Shown piece by piece: positions 43,780 through 53,435 of a stretch of DNA of 64,000 bases (within the stretch, counting starts at the first letter, position 1; each line of letters starts with the position of its first letter). Source of the stretch: Paludibacteraceae bacterium (GTDB taxonomy: Bacteria; Bacteroidota; Bacteroidia; Bacteroidales; Paludibacteraceae); contig JAKSKV010000002.1 in NCBI GenBank assembly GCA_024401555.1, positions 1 to 64,000 of the forward strand, given 5' to 3'. The notes below the pieces were generated by a model. It was not told the origin of the DNA and ran no database searches. It was given only the letters and a program-made list of their open reading frames with translations. Position numbers and translations under genes: made by a program.

Positions 43780-44718
43780 TTACAAACCATTTTCGATTAA
43801 ATAGTGCTCACAATCGATCGCCGCTCTACATCCACTTGCGGCCGCTGTAATAGCTTGGCGGTAACGAGGGTCCGCCACATCACCCGCTGCGAATACACTT
43901 GGAATATTGGTCGCTTGCGTTCCATTGTAGGTTTTAATGTAACCGGTCTCATCCAAATCGACGCTGCCCTTGAACAAATTCGTGTTCGGATGGTGACCGA
44001 TCGCGAGGAACATACCATCCACATCTATTTGATATACCTCCTCATCCTGTTCGCCTCTATTTTTCTTCAAAATAGCGCCAGAGACACCATCTTCGCCGAC
44101 TAAACCGATGACCTCGTGTTTGAAAAGGATCTCAATCTTCTCGTTGCGCAACACACGCTCCTGCATCACCTTCGATGCGCGCAAGCAATCCTTGCGAACA
44201 GCCAAATAGACTTTGCTGCAGATCGCAGAGAGGTACATCGCATCCTCACACGCCGTATCACCACCACCAACGACCACTACCGTTTTTTTACGATAGAAGA
44301 AGCCATCACAAGTGGCACATGCGGAAACGCCCAAGCCAGCATACTTCTTCTCATCTGGCAAGCCCAAATATTTAGCGGAAGCGCCTGTGGAGATGATCAC
44401 TGTCGTCGCTTGAATCTCCGTCTCACCATCTATCGTCACGATACTATTATTAGGAGCGAGAAGAGCCTTCGTCGCCAAACCGACGCGTACATCCGCACCG
44501 AAACGAATGGCCTGTTTACGAAGATCCTCCATCATTTGAGGGCCGGAGATTCCATCTGGATAGCCAGGGAAATTCTCGATTTCAGTCGTCGTGGTCAATT
44601 GTCCACCAGGCATAGAGCCTTCGTACAATACGGGAGACAAATTCGCACGGGCGGCATATATCGCGGCGGTATAACCCGCAGGACCCGATCCAATGATTAA
44701 GCAACGTACCTTTTCCAT
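43780..44718 (-). CDS. trxB: Thioredoxin reductase
   Basis: The 312-aa FAD enzyme transfers electrons from NADPH to thioredoxin. Motifs: FAD site GSGPAGYTAAIYAARA near the N-terminus, ENFPGYPDGISGP, the redox-active CATC in VSACATCDGFFYRKK, the NADPH site VVVGGGDTACEDAMYL and the C-terminal AAGDVADPRYRQAITAAASGCRAA. All are canonical. It follows lolA by about 40 bp in the ftsK-uvrA run. Confidence 0.96.
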   Translation of the reverse strand: MEKVRCLIIGSGPAGYTAAIYAARANLSPVLYEGSMPGGQLTTTTEIENFPGYPDGISGPQMMEDLRKQAIRFGADVRVGLATKALLAPNNSIVTIDGETEIQATTVIISTGASAKYLGLPDEKKYAGLGVSACATCDGFFYRKKTVVVVGGGDTACEDAMYLSAICSKVYLAVRKDCLRASKVMQERVLRNEKIEILFKHEVIGLVGEDGVSGAILKKNRGEQDEEVYQIDVDGMFLAIGHHPNTNLFKGSVDLDETGYIKTYNGTQATNIPSVFAAGDVADPRYRQAITAAASGCRAAIDCEHYLIENGL

Positions 44719-44757
44719 TTTTATTTTTATAATCTATTTTATCAATTAATAACTTCC

Positions 44758-45411
44758 TTATCGTAAATCGACAACCTCCACATCCGGAAACTTCTTGGTG
44801 TCGAAGGTAAACTCCGCATCATTCAAATCCTTAGGAGTCGCCTTAACCACCTCGAAATGGGTATGGATACCACCCTTTCCTCGTAAAGTGATGCTCTGCA
44901 ACATCATGCTCTTTTTCTCAAACATCAAATGGATGATGGAGTAATCACTATTGAGGTCATTTGGATAGAGTTCCACCTCTTCACAAAGTTTTCCTTCGTA
45001 AGTGGAAGCTCCCATATAACGCATCTTGAAATCAGTCTTGTACGACTTCATCAATAGCAATGGATTCACATCCTTCAAGTCCTCCTTCTCGGGAGCACTG
45101 ATGGTCACCTCCTTCTCCTTCACCATATGGACAGACTGTACCTTTCCGTCGAAATAGGTGTTCACGCCTTGCAAAGATAGTTTAAACTTCTCTCCTTTCA
45201 ATAAAACATCGCCATTAAAACTTTCAGATTTATTAGAACGGGTATTCAGCACATCTATTTTAAACTGCACCTCCATACCTTTCTTGTTCTCCATAACGGC
45301 CACAGCCTTATCGAGCAGAGACTTCGCTTTCGGATCAACGCTTTCACTATATTGCGAGAACGCGATCATCGGCACAAAGACCGACAGTAAGATAAAAAAC
45401 AACTTTTTCAT
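44758..45411 (-). CDS. lolA: Outer-membrane lipoprotein carrier LolA-like protein
   Basis: The protein (217 aa from the ATG at 45411) has a signal peptide (KLFFILLSVFVPMIAFS) and the LolA half-barrel pattern: KAKSLLDKAVAVMENKKGMEVQFKID, FNGDVLLKGEKFKLSLQG, YFDGKVQSVHM and a C-terminal ATPKDLNDAEFTFDTKKFPDVEVVDLR. LolA shuttles lipoproteins across the periplasm, and the many lipoproteins in this window would be its clients. It follows ftsK by 22 bp, the usual ftsK-lolA linkage. Confidence 0.88.
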   Translation of the reverse strand: MKKLFFILLSVFVPMIAFSQYSESVDPKAKSLLDKAVAVMENKKGMEVQFKIDVLNTRSNKSESFNGDVLLKGEKFKLSLQGVNTYFDGKVQSVHMVKEKEVTISAPEKEDLKDVNPLLLMKSYKTDFKMRYMGASTYEGKLCEEVELYPNDLNSDYSIIHLMFEKKSMMLQSITLRGKGGIHTHFEVVKATPKDLNDAEFTFDTKKFPDVEVVDLR

Positions 45412-45433
45412 ATACACAAAATTAAGAAGTTTA

Positions 45434-48007
45434 TCACTTTTTCAAACTTTTTACGATCATATCCAATTGATCCAAATCACTGATCAACACCTGACGAGGC
45501 TTACTACCCTCTTGCGGACCAACAATACCCGCCACCTCCAACTGATCCATCAATCGTCCGGCACGGTTATAGCCCAACGAGAACTTTCGTTGAATAAGAG
45601 ATGTTGAGCCTTGCTGCGTCGCCACAATCATAGCAGACACCTCCTCGAAGAGAGGATCCAATTTAGACAAATCGACATCCTTAGGGCCCTCCATATCACC
45701 CTCCCTTGGTGGATCAGGAAGGATGAAGGCTGTGCCATAGCTTTGTTGCTCGGAAATGAATTTCGTGATACGCTCCACCTCCGGCGTATCGACAAAGGCA
45801 CATTGCACACGCTCAAAATCATTACCTTGACTGATCAACATATCACCACGGCCAATCAACTGGTCAGCTCCTCCTTGGTCAAGAATCACACGGGACTCCA
45901 AGCCAGTAGAGACCTTAAACGCGAATCGCGCGGGGAAGTTGGCGCGGATTACACCAGTAATAATATTCGCGGATGGACGTTGTGTCGCCAAGATCATGTG
46001 AATACCTACCGCACGCGCCTTTTGGGCAATGCGGGCGATCGGTTGCTCCACCTCTTTACCCACCTGCATGATCAAATCAGCGAACTCATCGATGATTACT
46101 ACAATGTAAGGCATGAAATGATGACCATTGTTCGGATTCAATCTACGATTGATGAACTTCTCGTTGTACTCTTTCAATTGACGCACATTCGCCTCTTTGA
46201 GCAATGTGTAACGATTATCCATCTCCACACACAACGACTTCAAGGTTTCCACTACCTTGGTGACATCAGTGATGATCGCATCCTCCGAGTCTGACAACTT
46301 CGCCAAGAAGTGGTTTTCGATAGGCGCATACATACTGAACTCCACCATTTTCGGATCGACCATGACAAACTTCACCTCCGCAGGATGTTTCTTATAGAGA
46401 ATGGAGGTGATGATCGCATTCAGACCGACAGACTTACCTTGTCCGGTCGCACCTGCCACCAAGACGTGCGGCATCTTGCAAAGATCGACCATATAGACCT
46501 CATTGGTAATGGTCTTACCAATGGCGATAGGCAATTCAAATTTAGATTCCTGGAATTTTTTGCTATTGATGATATCCGCCATCGGAACCGTTTGAGCCTT
46601 ATTGTTAGGCACCTCAATACCAATTGTTCCCTTACCAGGAATTGGTGCGATGATACGAATACCCTTCGCCGCGATGCTCAAAGCGATATCATCCCCCAAA
46701 TTTCGGATCTTACTGATACGGACACCAGCAGCTGGCGTCACCTCATAGAGTGTGACGGTCGGACCAACGGTAGCGGCGATAGAGGAGATCTCTACACCGA
46801 AACTCTTCAGCACCTCAACAATCTTATCCTTGTTTTGCTTCTGCTCCTCCATATTGATGACAGGACCAGTCTGTTCGCATTGATCAAACAGATCCGTAGA
46901 AGGTTTTTTATAGAAGCTCAACTCTTTGGTCGGATCGTACAATGCGCCATCCTCAGCCTCAGACATGATCGTCTCTCCGGACGAAACGACAAAGCCGGCC
47001 CCCTCTCCATTATTCGCATCATCATTATTCGTAACAGGATAGACCTCATCGGAAACATTCTCCGCATATACGGGTTGCGGTTGCGCTCCATTTACGATAA
47101 ATTCAGGTTCGCCTGATTTTTCCGCTTCGTTTTCAGAGGGTTTAACCTCTTCGTATCGACCAGCCTCATTTTCCGAACCGCCGTCAGCGGGATCCATCGT
47201 CTCGACCACATCCTCTTTTGAGGATTCTTCTTGGTTCGATTCATCTTGGTTATCTGCGATGGAAGCGCCATTATTTCCACCATCCATTTGTTGGTGTGCG
47301 AGATCTTCTATAGGACTCTCTCCTACCACACCATCCGCTGCGTCAACGACGCCCTCATCAGTCGAATCGTTGAACTTGGACAGTATGAGTGAACCAGCAC
47401 TCTTAATCTTTGGAATAGTCGTCTTGTAGGCACAAATGAAGAAGAGCAACAAGGAGATGAACAACATCAACGCCGTTCCCGCCACACCCACATTGGATCG
47501 AAGCCATAAAGACATATAATAACCATGCTCACCGCCCAAGAATAGATGGGTGGATTCGTAATTTTTCACAAAGAAAAATCCAAAGAACAGAGAGAGCCAA
47601 ATCAAAAAGAAAGAGCAAATCAGAAAGGTTCTGAGCATTCGAAGTGGGCGGATATGCATCATCCACAAGGCAAACAAATAATAATAAAACACATAGAGCA
47701 AACATGAGATACCAAATGTACGGTTGATAAAGAAATCAGCCAATTTAGCGCCTCTCAAGCCAGCCCAGTTTCGAACATTTTCGTTGATATAATCAAGGTC
47801 GTACCCCTTTGTATTTACAACGAGGCTCTGATCTTGCCATCCGGTAAAGAAGAAAGAGATGAAGGCCAATGTCATATAGAGCCCCAATGTCAAAAGGACC
47901 AAACCTATCGCCATTTGCACCCTTTCATCCTTAAATTTCGAAAGAAAAGCACTCAAAAACGCAGGCTTCCCACTTTTTCCACTTTCCAAGAATTCTTTTT
48001 TTGCCAT
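45434..48007 (-). CDS. ftsK: DNA translocase FtsK
   Basis: The 857-aa protein has four to five N-terminal membrane spans (to about residue 195) and a long acidic, Asn/Asp/Glu-rich linker (about 215-355). The motor follows, with Walker A GATGQGKS (519-526), Walker B region YIVVIIDEFADLIM, RIAQKARAVGIHMILATQRP and FKVSTGLESRVILDQGGADQLIG. A C-terminal gamma winged helix (IQRKFSLGYNRAGRLMDQLE) reads KOPS-like sequences. It pumps chromosomes through the septum. A minus-strand -7 box TAACTTTG at 48043-48036 precedes it, making it the probable head of the run to 38811. Confidence 0.95.
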   Translation of the reverse strand: MAKKEFLESGKSGKPAFLSAFLSKFKDERVQMAIGLVLLTLGLYMTLAFISFFFTGWQDQSLVVNTKGYDLDYINENVRNWAGLRGAKLADFFINRTFGISCLLYVFYYYLFALWMMHIRPLRMLRTFLICSFFLIWLSLFFGFFFVKNYESTHLFLGGEHGYYMSLWLRSNVGVAGTALMLFISLLLFFICAYKTTIPKIKSAGSLILSKFNDSTDEGVVDAADGVVGESPIEDLAHQQMDGGNNGASIADNQDESNQEESSKEDVVETMDPADGGSENEAGRYEEVKPSENEAEKSGEPEFIVNGAQPQPVYAENVSDEVYPVTNNDDANNGEGAGFVVSSGETIMSEAEDGALYDPTKELSFYKKPSTDLFDQCEQTGPVINMEEQKQNKDKIVEVLKSFGVEISSIAATVGPTVTLYEVTPAAGVRISKIRNLGDDIALSIAAKGIRIIAPIPGKGTIGIEVPNNKAQTVPMADIINSKKFQESKFELPIAIGKTITNEVYMVDLCKMPHVLVAGATGQGKSVGLNAIITSILYKKHPAEVKFVMVDPKMVEFSMYAPIENHFLAKLSDSEDAIITDVTKVVETLKSLCVEMDNRYTLLKEANVRQLKEYNEKFINRRLNPNNGHHFMPYIVVIIDEFADLIMQVGKEVEQPIARIAQKARAVGIHMILATQRPSANIITGVIRANFPARFAFKVSTGLESRVILDQGGADQLIGRGDMLISQGNDFERVQCAFVDTPEVERITKFISEQQSYGTAFILPDPPREGDMEGPKDVDLSKLDPLFEEVSAMIVATQQGSTSLIQRKFSLGYNRAGRLMDQLEVAGIVGPQEGSKPRQVLISDLDQLDMIVKSLKK

Positions 48008-48155
48008 ACTTGTCCATAATTAATTTGCACAAATGCAAAGTTAATTAAAAAGAGATATAAAACACGAAAAGATGGCAAAACCATTCGGTGAAATCTAAAA
48101 AAATTTAAATCTGAAACATTTCGGGATAGATGAGGTTGACATCGGACAAAATCAT

Positions 48156-48731
48156 CTATTTATTTCCAACAAATTGGCGAATCTGAGGCACTACATAATC
48201 CCGGATGGACTCCTCCGGAGGATAATGGCCTCCAGGCATGAAAATACGGTGGCTATAGTGTTGCTTGAACCAATGGGCCGCCATACGAGTCATAAAATCC
48301 ATACGTCCGAACATACCAATGGTCAACGCATCCTCCTCTGGCGTCAGATGGTCGTATTGAACACGCTGCATCTCCTTGTATTGGCGGCACATGCGTCTCT
48401 CCACATGCCAAATTTGATTGCCATCGGCACGCACCTCCTTGTATTTATTATCACCTTGAAACAAATACATATAGGACATGCCCAAACTTGGATTCAACAA
48501 GATCTTTTTTCTGCCACGGAATTTCTGAGCCATGAAACCGCCCAAACTATGGCCAATAATCAGATCGATGTGATGTTCAGCCAAAAAGCGCTCGATCTGC
48601 GGGAAGGCAATTTGCGGATCAATCGACAAATCAGGCACATGCACCGTTGATTCCGGCATATATTTGCGGATCAAAGCCGCAGTCTCGGAGGCATGGCTGG
48701 AGGCCATTCCATGCAAAAAAAGTATATCCAT
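48156..48731 (-). CDS. Small YqiA/YcfP-like alpha/beta hydrolase
   Basis: The protein (191 aa from the ATG at 48731) starts at the typical MDILFLHGMASSHAS with the oxyanion loop LHGMASS, and has the nucleophile elbow LIIGHSLGGFMAQ (Ser). The terminal region FMPGGHYPPEE contains the catalytic His. It resembles the YqiA/UPF0227 esterase family, and the substrate is unknown. Longer upstream starts would add a non-conserved tail across a -7 box TATCTTTG (48762-48755), so the internal ATG is used. It is divergent from rsmG. Confidence 0.85.
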   Translation of the reverse strand: MDILFLHGMASSHASETAALIRKYMPESTVHVPDLSIDPQIAFPQIERFLAEHHIDLIIGHSLGGFMAQKFRGRKKILLNPSLGMSYMYLFQGDNKYKEVRADGNQIWHVERRMCRQYKEMQRVQYDHLTPEEDALTIGMFGRMDFMTRMAAHWFKQHYSHRIFMPGGHYPPEESIRDYVVPQIRQFVGNK

Positions 48732-48781
48732 ATCTATGAAATTTCTCGTCATCGCAAAGATACACATAATAACAACGGGAT

Positions 48782-48813
48782 GTTGCACATAAGACAAGAT
48801 TTGACTATATTTG
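48782..48813 (+). promoter_or_regulatory. Promoter of the rsmG-pcm-MBL-ABC run
   Basis: GTTG (48782-48785), a 20-base spacer and TATATTTG (48806-48813) match the Bacteroidetes consensus except for one base in the -33 element. The ATG of rsmG is 34 bases downstream. Confidence 0.6.
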
Positions 48814-48847
48814 TGGAAATAATCGAATAGAAAACAAGAGAAGATAT

Positions 48848-49471
48848 ATGGATTTAATTCTTAAATATTTCCCGAATCTATCGGAGAAACAAAAGGAGCA
48901 ATTCGCCGCCTTGTACGACCTATATACCGACTGGAACAGCAAGATCAACGTCATCTCCAGAAAGGATATCGAGAACTTGTACGAACACCACGTGCTCCAC
49001 TCTCTTTCCATTGCGAAGATTTTGAAATTCTCTGATGGCACCACCATTATGGACGTAGGTACGGGAGGCGGATTTCCAGCCATTCCATTGGCCATCCTCT
49101 TTCCGAACTGTCAATTCCACTTGGTCGATTCCATCGGCAAAAAGATACGTGTCGCCACCGAGGTCTCCAATGCGATCGGACTCACCAATACCACCTTCGC
49201 CCACGAACGTGTGGAGGACGAGAAGGGAAAATTCGATTTCATCGTCAGCCGCGCGGTCATGCCATTAGGTGACTTGGTCAAATTGGTCAGGAAAAATGTC
49301 CAACAAAAACAGCAACACAATGCGCTACCGAACGGTCTGATCTGTCTGAAGGGAGGCGAGTTGCAACACGAAGTGAAAGAGTTCCATAAAATAGCCACCC
49401 TATACGACATCAACGAAATCTTCGAAGAAGAGTATTTCGAGACCAAGAAGGCTGTTTATTTACCTCTTTAA
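48848..49471 (+). CDS. rsmG: 16S rRNA m7G527 methyltransferase
   Basis: The 207-aa protein (GidB) methylates G527 of 16S rRNA using SAM. The fold is evident from LYDLYTDWNSKINVISRKDIENLYEHHVLHSL, the SAM site MDVGTGGGFPAIPLAI, FHLVDSIGKKIRV and FDFIVSRAVMPLGDL. Length is standard. The stop and the ATG of the next gene overlap in TAATG, indicating coupled translation. Confidence 0.95.
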   Translation: MDLILKYFPNLSEKQKEQFAALYDLYTDWNSKINVISRKDIENLYEHHVLHSLSIAKILKFSDGTTIMDVGTGGGFPAIPLAILFPNCQFHLVDSIGKKIRVATEVSNAIGLTNTTFAHERVEDEKGKFDFIVSRAVMPLGDLVKLVRKNVQQKQQHNALPNGLICLKGGELQHEVKEFHKIATLYDINEIFEEEYFETKKAVYLPL

Positions 49472-50124
49472 TGCCCCCAAAGATGATAGACACACCCAAA
49501 CATGCGGCATTAAGGCAACGGTTGGCAGAGGAGCTAAAACGGAAAGGCATCAGCAGTGAACAGACGCTAAACGCTTTTCGACAGGTGCCTCGCCACCTTT
49601 TCATGAATGTAAGTTTTGAACCATTCGCTTACAACGATAGCGCCTACCCTATTGGAGCGGAACAAACCATCTCGCAACCCTCAACGGTCGCCCTACAGAC
49701 GGAATTGTTGAATCCCCAACCCAAGGAGCGAATATTGGAAATAGGTACGGGATCCGGCTATCAAACAGCTATTTTGGTCCAATGTGGCGCCATGGTATAT
49801 ACCATAGAGCGCATCAAAGAGCTTTTTCTGAACGCGCAGGCGACACTGAACCAATTGGGATACAAGGCATTATGCAAATATGGCGATGGACACAACGGAT
49901 GGAGCGAAATCGCACCTTTCGATAAAATCATCGTCACTGCAGGAGCGGAGGAACTTCCACAAAAATTGTTGGATCAATGCAAAATAGGCGGAACCATCGT
50001 CATTCCCCTCAAACGGGGAGACGCTTTAACAATGGTCCGACTCACCAAAAAGGGAGAGCAAGAGTTCTCCCAAGAGGATTTCGGTCCATGTGCATTCGTC
50101 CCAATGTTGAAAGGAATTCAATAA
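49471..50124 (+). CDS. pcm: Protein-L-isoaspartate O-methyltransferase
   Basis: The 217-aa SAM enzyme repairs isoaspartyl residues in damaged proteins. Motifs: VPRHLFMNVSFEPFAYNDSAYPIGAEQTISQP, the SAM loop ILEIGTGSGYQTAILVQCG, YTIERIKELFLNAQ, GDGHNGWSEIAPFDKIIVTAGAEELP and IVIPLKRGD. It overlaps rsmG by one base (TAATG) and precedes the MBL hydrolase by 7 bp. Confidence 0.94.
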   Translation: MPPKMIDTPKHAALRQRLAEELKRKGISSEQTLNAFRQVPRHLFMNVSFEPFAYNDSAYPIGAEQTISQPSTVALQTELLNPQPKERILEIGTGSGYQTAILVQCGAMVYTIERIKELFLNAQATLNQLGYKALCKYGDGHNGWSEIAPFDKIIVTAGAEELPQKLLDQCKIGGTIVIPLKRGDALTMVRLTKKGEQEFSQEDFGPCAFVPMLKGIQ

Positions 50125-50131
50125 TAACTAT

Positions 50132-50773
50132 ATGGAAATCAAACGATTCATATTCAATCCATTTCAAGAGAACACCTACGTACTCTCCAACGAAGAGAAA
50201 GAGTGCATCGTCATAGACCCTGGTTGTTTATTCGATAAAGAGTGTGATAGATTGGTGGATTATATCCGCCAAAACGGATTACACCTGACCCATATTTTAC
50301 TGACGCATCTGCACCTTGACCACATCTTCGGATGCAAAAGATTGCACGATGAATTCGGTGTTTTACCAGAGGCGCACAAGGCAGACGAATTTCTTTTAGA
50401 GCTATTCCCCGCTCAAATGAAAATGTTTGGCTTGATGGAGGATAAAGAAACGGTCCCCTTGAAAGGATACCTCACCGACGGAGAGACGATACAATTCGGG
50501 ACATCCGAATGGCATGTCATCCACACGCCTGGCCACTCACCAGGAGGTCTTTGCTTCTACTCGCCGCAAGAGAGAGTTCTATTTAGCGGAGACACCCTCT
50601 TCCAATGTAGCGTCGGAAGAAGCGATTTGTCCGGTGGAAACGGTCATATATTGGTGCAATCCATCAAGGAAAAACTACTCATTCTTCCAGAGTTCACAAC
50701 CGTCTATCCGGGCCACGGCCCCGAAACATCCATAGAATTCGAATCGGCCAACAACCCCTTTATCCAAGCGTGA
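50132..50773 (+). CDS. Metallo-beta-lactamase-fold hydrolase (glyoxalase II-like)
   Basis: This 213-aa cytoplasmic protein has the zinc motif LTHLHLDHIFG (HxHxDH), further ligands in HTPGHSPGGLCFY and FSGDTLFQCSVGRSDLSGG, and a final YPGHGPETSIEFE. This matches the short hydroxyacylglutathione-hydrolase-like family seen in most bacteria. The true substrate is undetermined (glutathione is not assured here). Genes on both sides are 4-7 bp away. Confidence 0.92.
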   Translation: MEIKRFIFNPFQENTYVLSNEEKECIVIDPGCLFDKECDRLVDYIRQNGLHLTHILLTHLHLDHIFGCKRLHDEFGVLPEAHKADEFLLELFPAQMKMFGLMEDKETVPLKGYLTDGETIQFGTSEWHVIHTPGHSPGGLCFYSPQERVLFSGDTLFQCSVGRSDLSGGNGHILVQSIKEKLLILPEFTTVYPGHGPETSIEFESANNPFIQA

Positions 50774-50777
50774 AAAA

Positions 50778-51536
50778 ATGAGCGAATCCAGACTCTTGGC
50801 AAATGACCTCACCATTGGCTATTCAGAAAAAAAAGGCCAATTCAAGGCGGTGCAGCGCCACCTTAATTTATCCTTGGATTCGCATCAAATGACGGCGCTC
50901 ATTGGCCCAAACGGGGCGGGCAAATCCACCCTACTACGCACCATTTGCGGTCTGCAAAAACAGATTCAGGGAGAAATCCTCATCAAGGGGAAGTCAATAG
51001 ATCATCTATCAACAATGGAGAAGGCGAAACTCATCAGCGTCGTGCTGACCCACTCCGCCGACACCAGTATGCTTACGGTTAGAGAGATTGTCTCCATCGG
51101 CAGACAACCCTACTCGAATTGGTTGGGGCTGAAAGACATCCACCACGAAGAGATGATAGAAAAGGCGCTATCCACCGTAAATATCAGCCACTTAGCCAAA
51201 AGGCAATTGGCCGCACTATCAGACGGAGAAAAACAGCGGGTATGGATCGCCAAGGCATTGGCGCAAGACACCCCCATCATTCTATTGGACGAACCAACTT
51301 CACACTTGGATTACAAAAACAGAATAGAGATATTCAAACTGCTCCATAGACTCAGCGCCAGCGGGAAATCAATCCTCATATCCACCCATGAATTGGACTT
51401 GGCGATCCATTTCGCCGACCAACTTTGGGTAATGGAAGATGGTGTCACACAGGGCGACCCCCAAACGATCTACGATTCAGGAATTTTAGAACGAACGCTG
51501 GGCTACACGAAGGATGCGAGGCAAATCGGCCTTTAA
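50778..51536 (+). CDS. ABC transporter ATPase of the iron-siderophore/heme/B12 type
   Basis: The 252-aa ATPase has Walker A GPNGAGKSTLLRTICGLQ, signature LSDGEKQRVWIAKALAQ, Walker B PIILLDEPTSHLD and switch His in ILISTHELDLAIHFADQ. The FepC/BtuD/HmuV-like pattern (LTVREIVSIGRQPYSNWLG) suggests uptake of an iron chelate or cobalamin. No permease or binding protein is encoded nearby, so its partners must lie elsewhere. Its last 51 bp overlap the convergent HAD gene. Confidence 0.9.
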   Translation: MSESRLLANDLTIGYSEKKGQFKAVQRHLNLSLDSHQMTALIGPNGAGKSTLLRTICGLQKQIQGEILIKGKSIDHLSTMEKAKLISVVLTHSADTSMLTVREIVSIGRQPYSNWLGLKDIHHEEMIEKALSTVNISHLAKRQLAALSDGEKQRVWIAKALAQDTPIILLDEPTSHLDYKNRIEIFKLLHRLSASGKSILISTHELDLAIHFADQLWVMEDGVTQGDPQTIYDSGILERTLGYTKDARQIGL

Positions 51537-52193
51537 CTCAGCCATACTATGATAGAGAAGATCCGCCCCATTGTTCAACAACTCCTCATCACGCAAAATA
51601 CCCGTATTCACCGCAATTGTAAAGATACCAGCCGCCACAGCGGAACGAACGCCTAATGGCGCATTCTCCACCACAATGGCTTGATCAGCCTTGAGCCCAC
51701 CCTTTACTAAAGCCATCAAATAGGGTTCGGGATCAGGCTTCCCTTTTTTCACATCATAAGCGGTCACCATCCTCTCCTTTTGGAATATGCCAGGGAAGGC
51801 GTGATTCAGTTTGTCCAACAAAGAGGCTTGACCAGAACCTGTCACCAAAAAAATCTCCTTTCCAGCCGCACCAATGGTAGATAAGACACCATCCACATCG
51901 GGGATGACCTTTGCAGCAGGCAGCGATTCAAAATATTGCGATTTAAACTGATAGATTCTCTGACACTCCTCCTCAGTCGCACATCTGCCCAACTGAGCGC
52001 CAAAAACCTCGTTGATCGTAGAAGAGCCCGTCATTCCCTCTCTCATATAGACATCATAGTCCGTAAACTTCAACCCCAAAGAGACAAACGCATGCACCCA
52101 TGCCTTCGCATGATTAGGCATTGAATCAAACAACACACCATCCATATCGAAAAGGAAAGCCTTGACATTCACATCCTCTAATCTCTTATTCAT
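51486..52193 (-). CDS. HAD-family phosphatase/phosphomutase
   Basis: This 235-aa HAD hydrolase of the beta-phosphoglucomutase-like subgroup has the nucleophile motif AFLFDMDGVLFDSMPNHAKAW (DxD), a helical cap (about 20-90), FLVTGSGQ (motif II), KKGKPDPEPYLMAL (Lys motif III) and VVENAPLGVRSAVAAG (motif IV). The substrate is unknown. It overlaps the ABC ATPase gene tail-to-tail by 51 bp, more than usual for this compact region. No partner gene. Confidence 0.9.
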   Translation of the reverse strand: MNKRLEDVNVKAFLFDMDGVLFDSMPNHAKAWVHAFVSLGLKFTDYDVYMREGMTGSSTINEVFGAQLGRCATEEECQRIYQFKSQYFESLPAAKVIPDVDGVLSTIGAAGKEIFLVTGSGQASLLDKLNHAFPGIFQKERMVTAYDVKKGKPDPEPYLMALVKGGLKADQAIVVENAPLGVRSAVAAGIFTIAVNTGILRDEELLNNGADLLYHSMAELKADLPRILRVAQRSF

Positions 52194-52229
52194 CTTTATC
52201 TTTAAATTAATTCCAAATCAACGAGAAAC

Positions 52230-52260
52230 AAAAGGAGGCGATCCGATACAGACCGCCTCC
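52230..52260 (-). terminator. Terminator of the DUF3078 gene
   Basis: The stem GGAGGCG/CGCCTCC has a 13-base loop (52234-52260), followed on the minus strand by TTTTGTTT. It lies 16 bases past the stop at 52277. Confidence 0.75.
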
Positions 52261-52276
52261 CTATCCTATTTATCCA

Positions 52277-53398
52277 TTAAAATTTGTAAGACACGCCAAG
52301 TGAGGTAGTCTCCCAGAATTGAAGCTTAGCCTTTGGCAAATCGCTGCTTGCTCCATCAACCACCTTCTTCTCCGCATTATCATACTTGAGTTGAGTCTTG
52401 AAAGAGACATTTACATACTTGGATACCTTCAAAAGCAACTCCAACTTCCACTTCAAGTACCAACCATGAACAGTTCTGTTCACTTTATATTCAGGATACA
52501 ATGTCTCAAAAGAATCACCATTCGCGTTCTCAGGGGACTCCTCGTACCATTGACGGTATGCCTCAGTATAGTCAACTACGTGCTTTCTGTAAGCGTAGAA
52601 TCCCTCCAATGAACTGAAGAAGTGGAAATTCTTGGTGATATCGAAGTCTGAACGCAAAATTGCGTAAGCACCAAGCTCAGCACGGCAGTGATCATAGAGA
52701 GCCTCAGAGATCAATGAGCCATCTTCCGCATATTTGGCAGCTTCCAACATCTCCATACCATAGCTCTCGCCCAACGCATCTACACGGCAGAAGGAGAAAC
52801 GAGCAGTCAAAGGAGACAAGAACATATTGAAATACTTGTTAGGAACATAATCTGCACCCAAAGACAATTTAAGGGATCCTGGTGCGAAGAAGTCAGAGAT
52901 CATCACCGCTGAATCCTGTTTGCTCACATTCTCCACGTAAGAGTAACCCTTCGTGAATTGCGACTCAACATTCGCCATTGCGGTACCATACCAATATTTT
53001 CCAAGCTTGTAACCAAACTTTGAACCAAGGTTGAACTCATCGACGTTCTTGCGGATCAAATCGTCACCAGAAAATTCTGTGGAGTAGATGAAACCATACT
53101 TTGCGGCGAAAGCATTCTCCCACTTCACTCTCTTCTTTTGATAATTCGCATTCAAATTGACGAAAGCGTCCAACGACACACTTGCGCCGGAACCATCGGT
53201 ACAATAGTCGTTGAAATAGGCTTGGTTGGCGTTCAAACCTACCGCTCCAGGGAATTTCCAATAAACTGAATCCTTAGAGATCTCACCGCTTGACTTTGTT
53301 GAAATAGATGAAGCAGTCTCCACCAAATCCTTCTCATCCGCATAAGCGGAAACGAATAGCATAGACAATGCGCCTAATGCAAGAAATTTTTTCTTCAT
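52277..53398 (-). CDS. DUF3078-type outer-membrane protein
   Basis: The 373-aa protein has a signal peptide (KKFLALGALSMLFVSAYA) and a beta-barrel with the DUF3078 pattern: VYWKFPGAVGLNANQAYFNDYCTDGSGASVSLDAFVNLNANY, RVKWENAFAAKYGFIYS and FNLGSKFGYKLGKYWYGTAMANVESQF. The C-terminus (FWETTSLGVSYKF) ends in Phe, typical of outer-membrane insertion. Function unknown. It follows lepA by 37 bp, possibly co-transcribed. Confidence 0.85.
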   Translation of the reverse strand: MKKKFLALGALSMLFVSAYADEKDLVETASSISTKSSGEISKDSVYWKFPGAVGLNANQAYFNDYCTDGSGASVSLDAFVNLNANYQKKRVKWENAFAAKYGFIYSTEFSGDDLIRKNVDEFNLGSKFGYKLGKYWYGTAMANVESQFTKGYSYVENVSKQDSAVMISDFFAPGSLKLSLGADYVPNKYFNMFLSPLTARFSFCRVDALGESYGMEMLEAAKYAEDGSLISEALYDHCRAELGAYAILRSDFDITKNFHFFSSLEGFYAYRKHVVDYTEAYRQWYEESPENANGDSFETLYPEYKVNRTVHGWYLKWKLELLLKVSKYVNVSFKTQLKYDNAEKKVVDGASSDLPKAKLQFWETTSLGVSYKF

Positions 53399-53435
53399 AA
53401 CTCAATCAATTATTACTTATTAAATCACAAACACA

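Noticed and set aside
46310..47116. 268-aa open frame antisense to ftsK
   Set aside because: It lies fully inside the ftsK coding region, with His/Arg/Leu/Ile-rich shadow composition and no domain. The opposite strand is clearly the gene.
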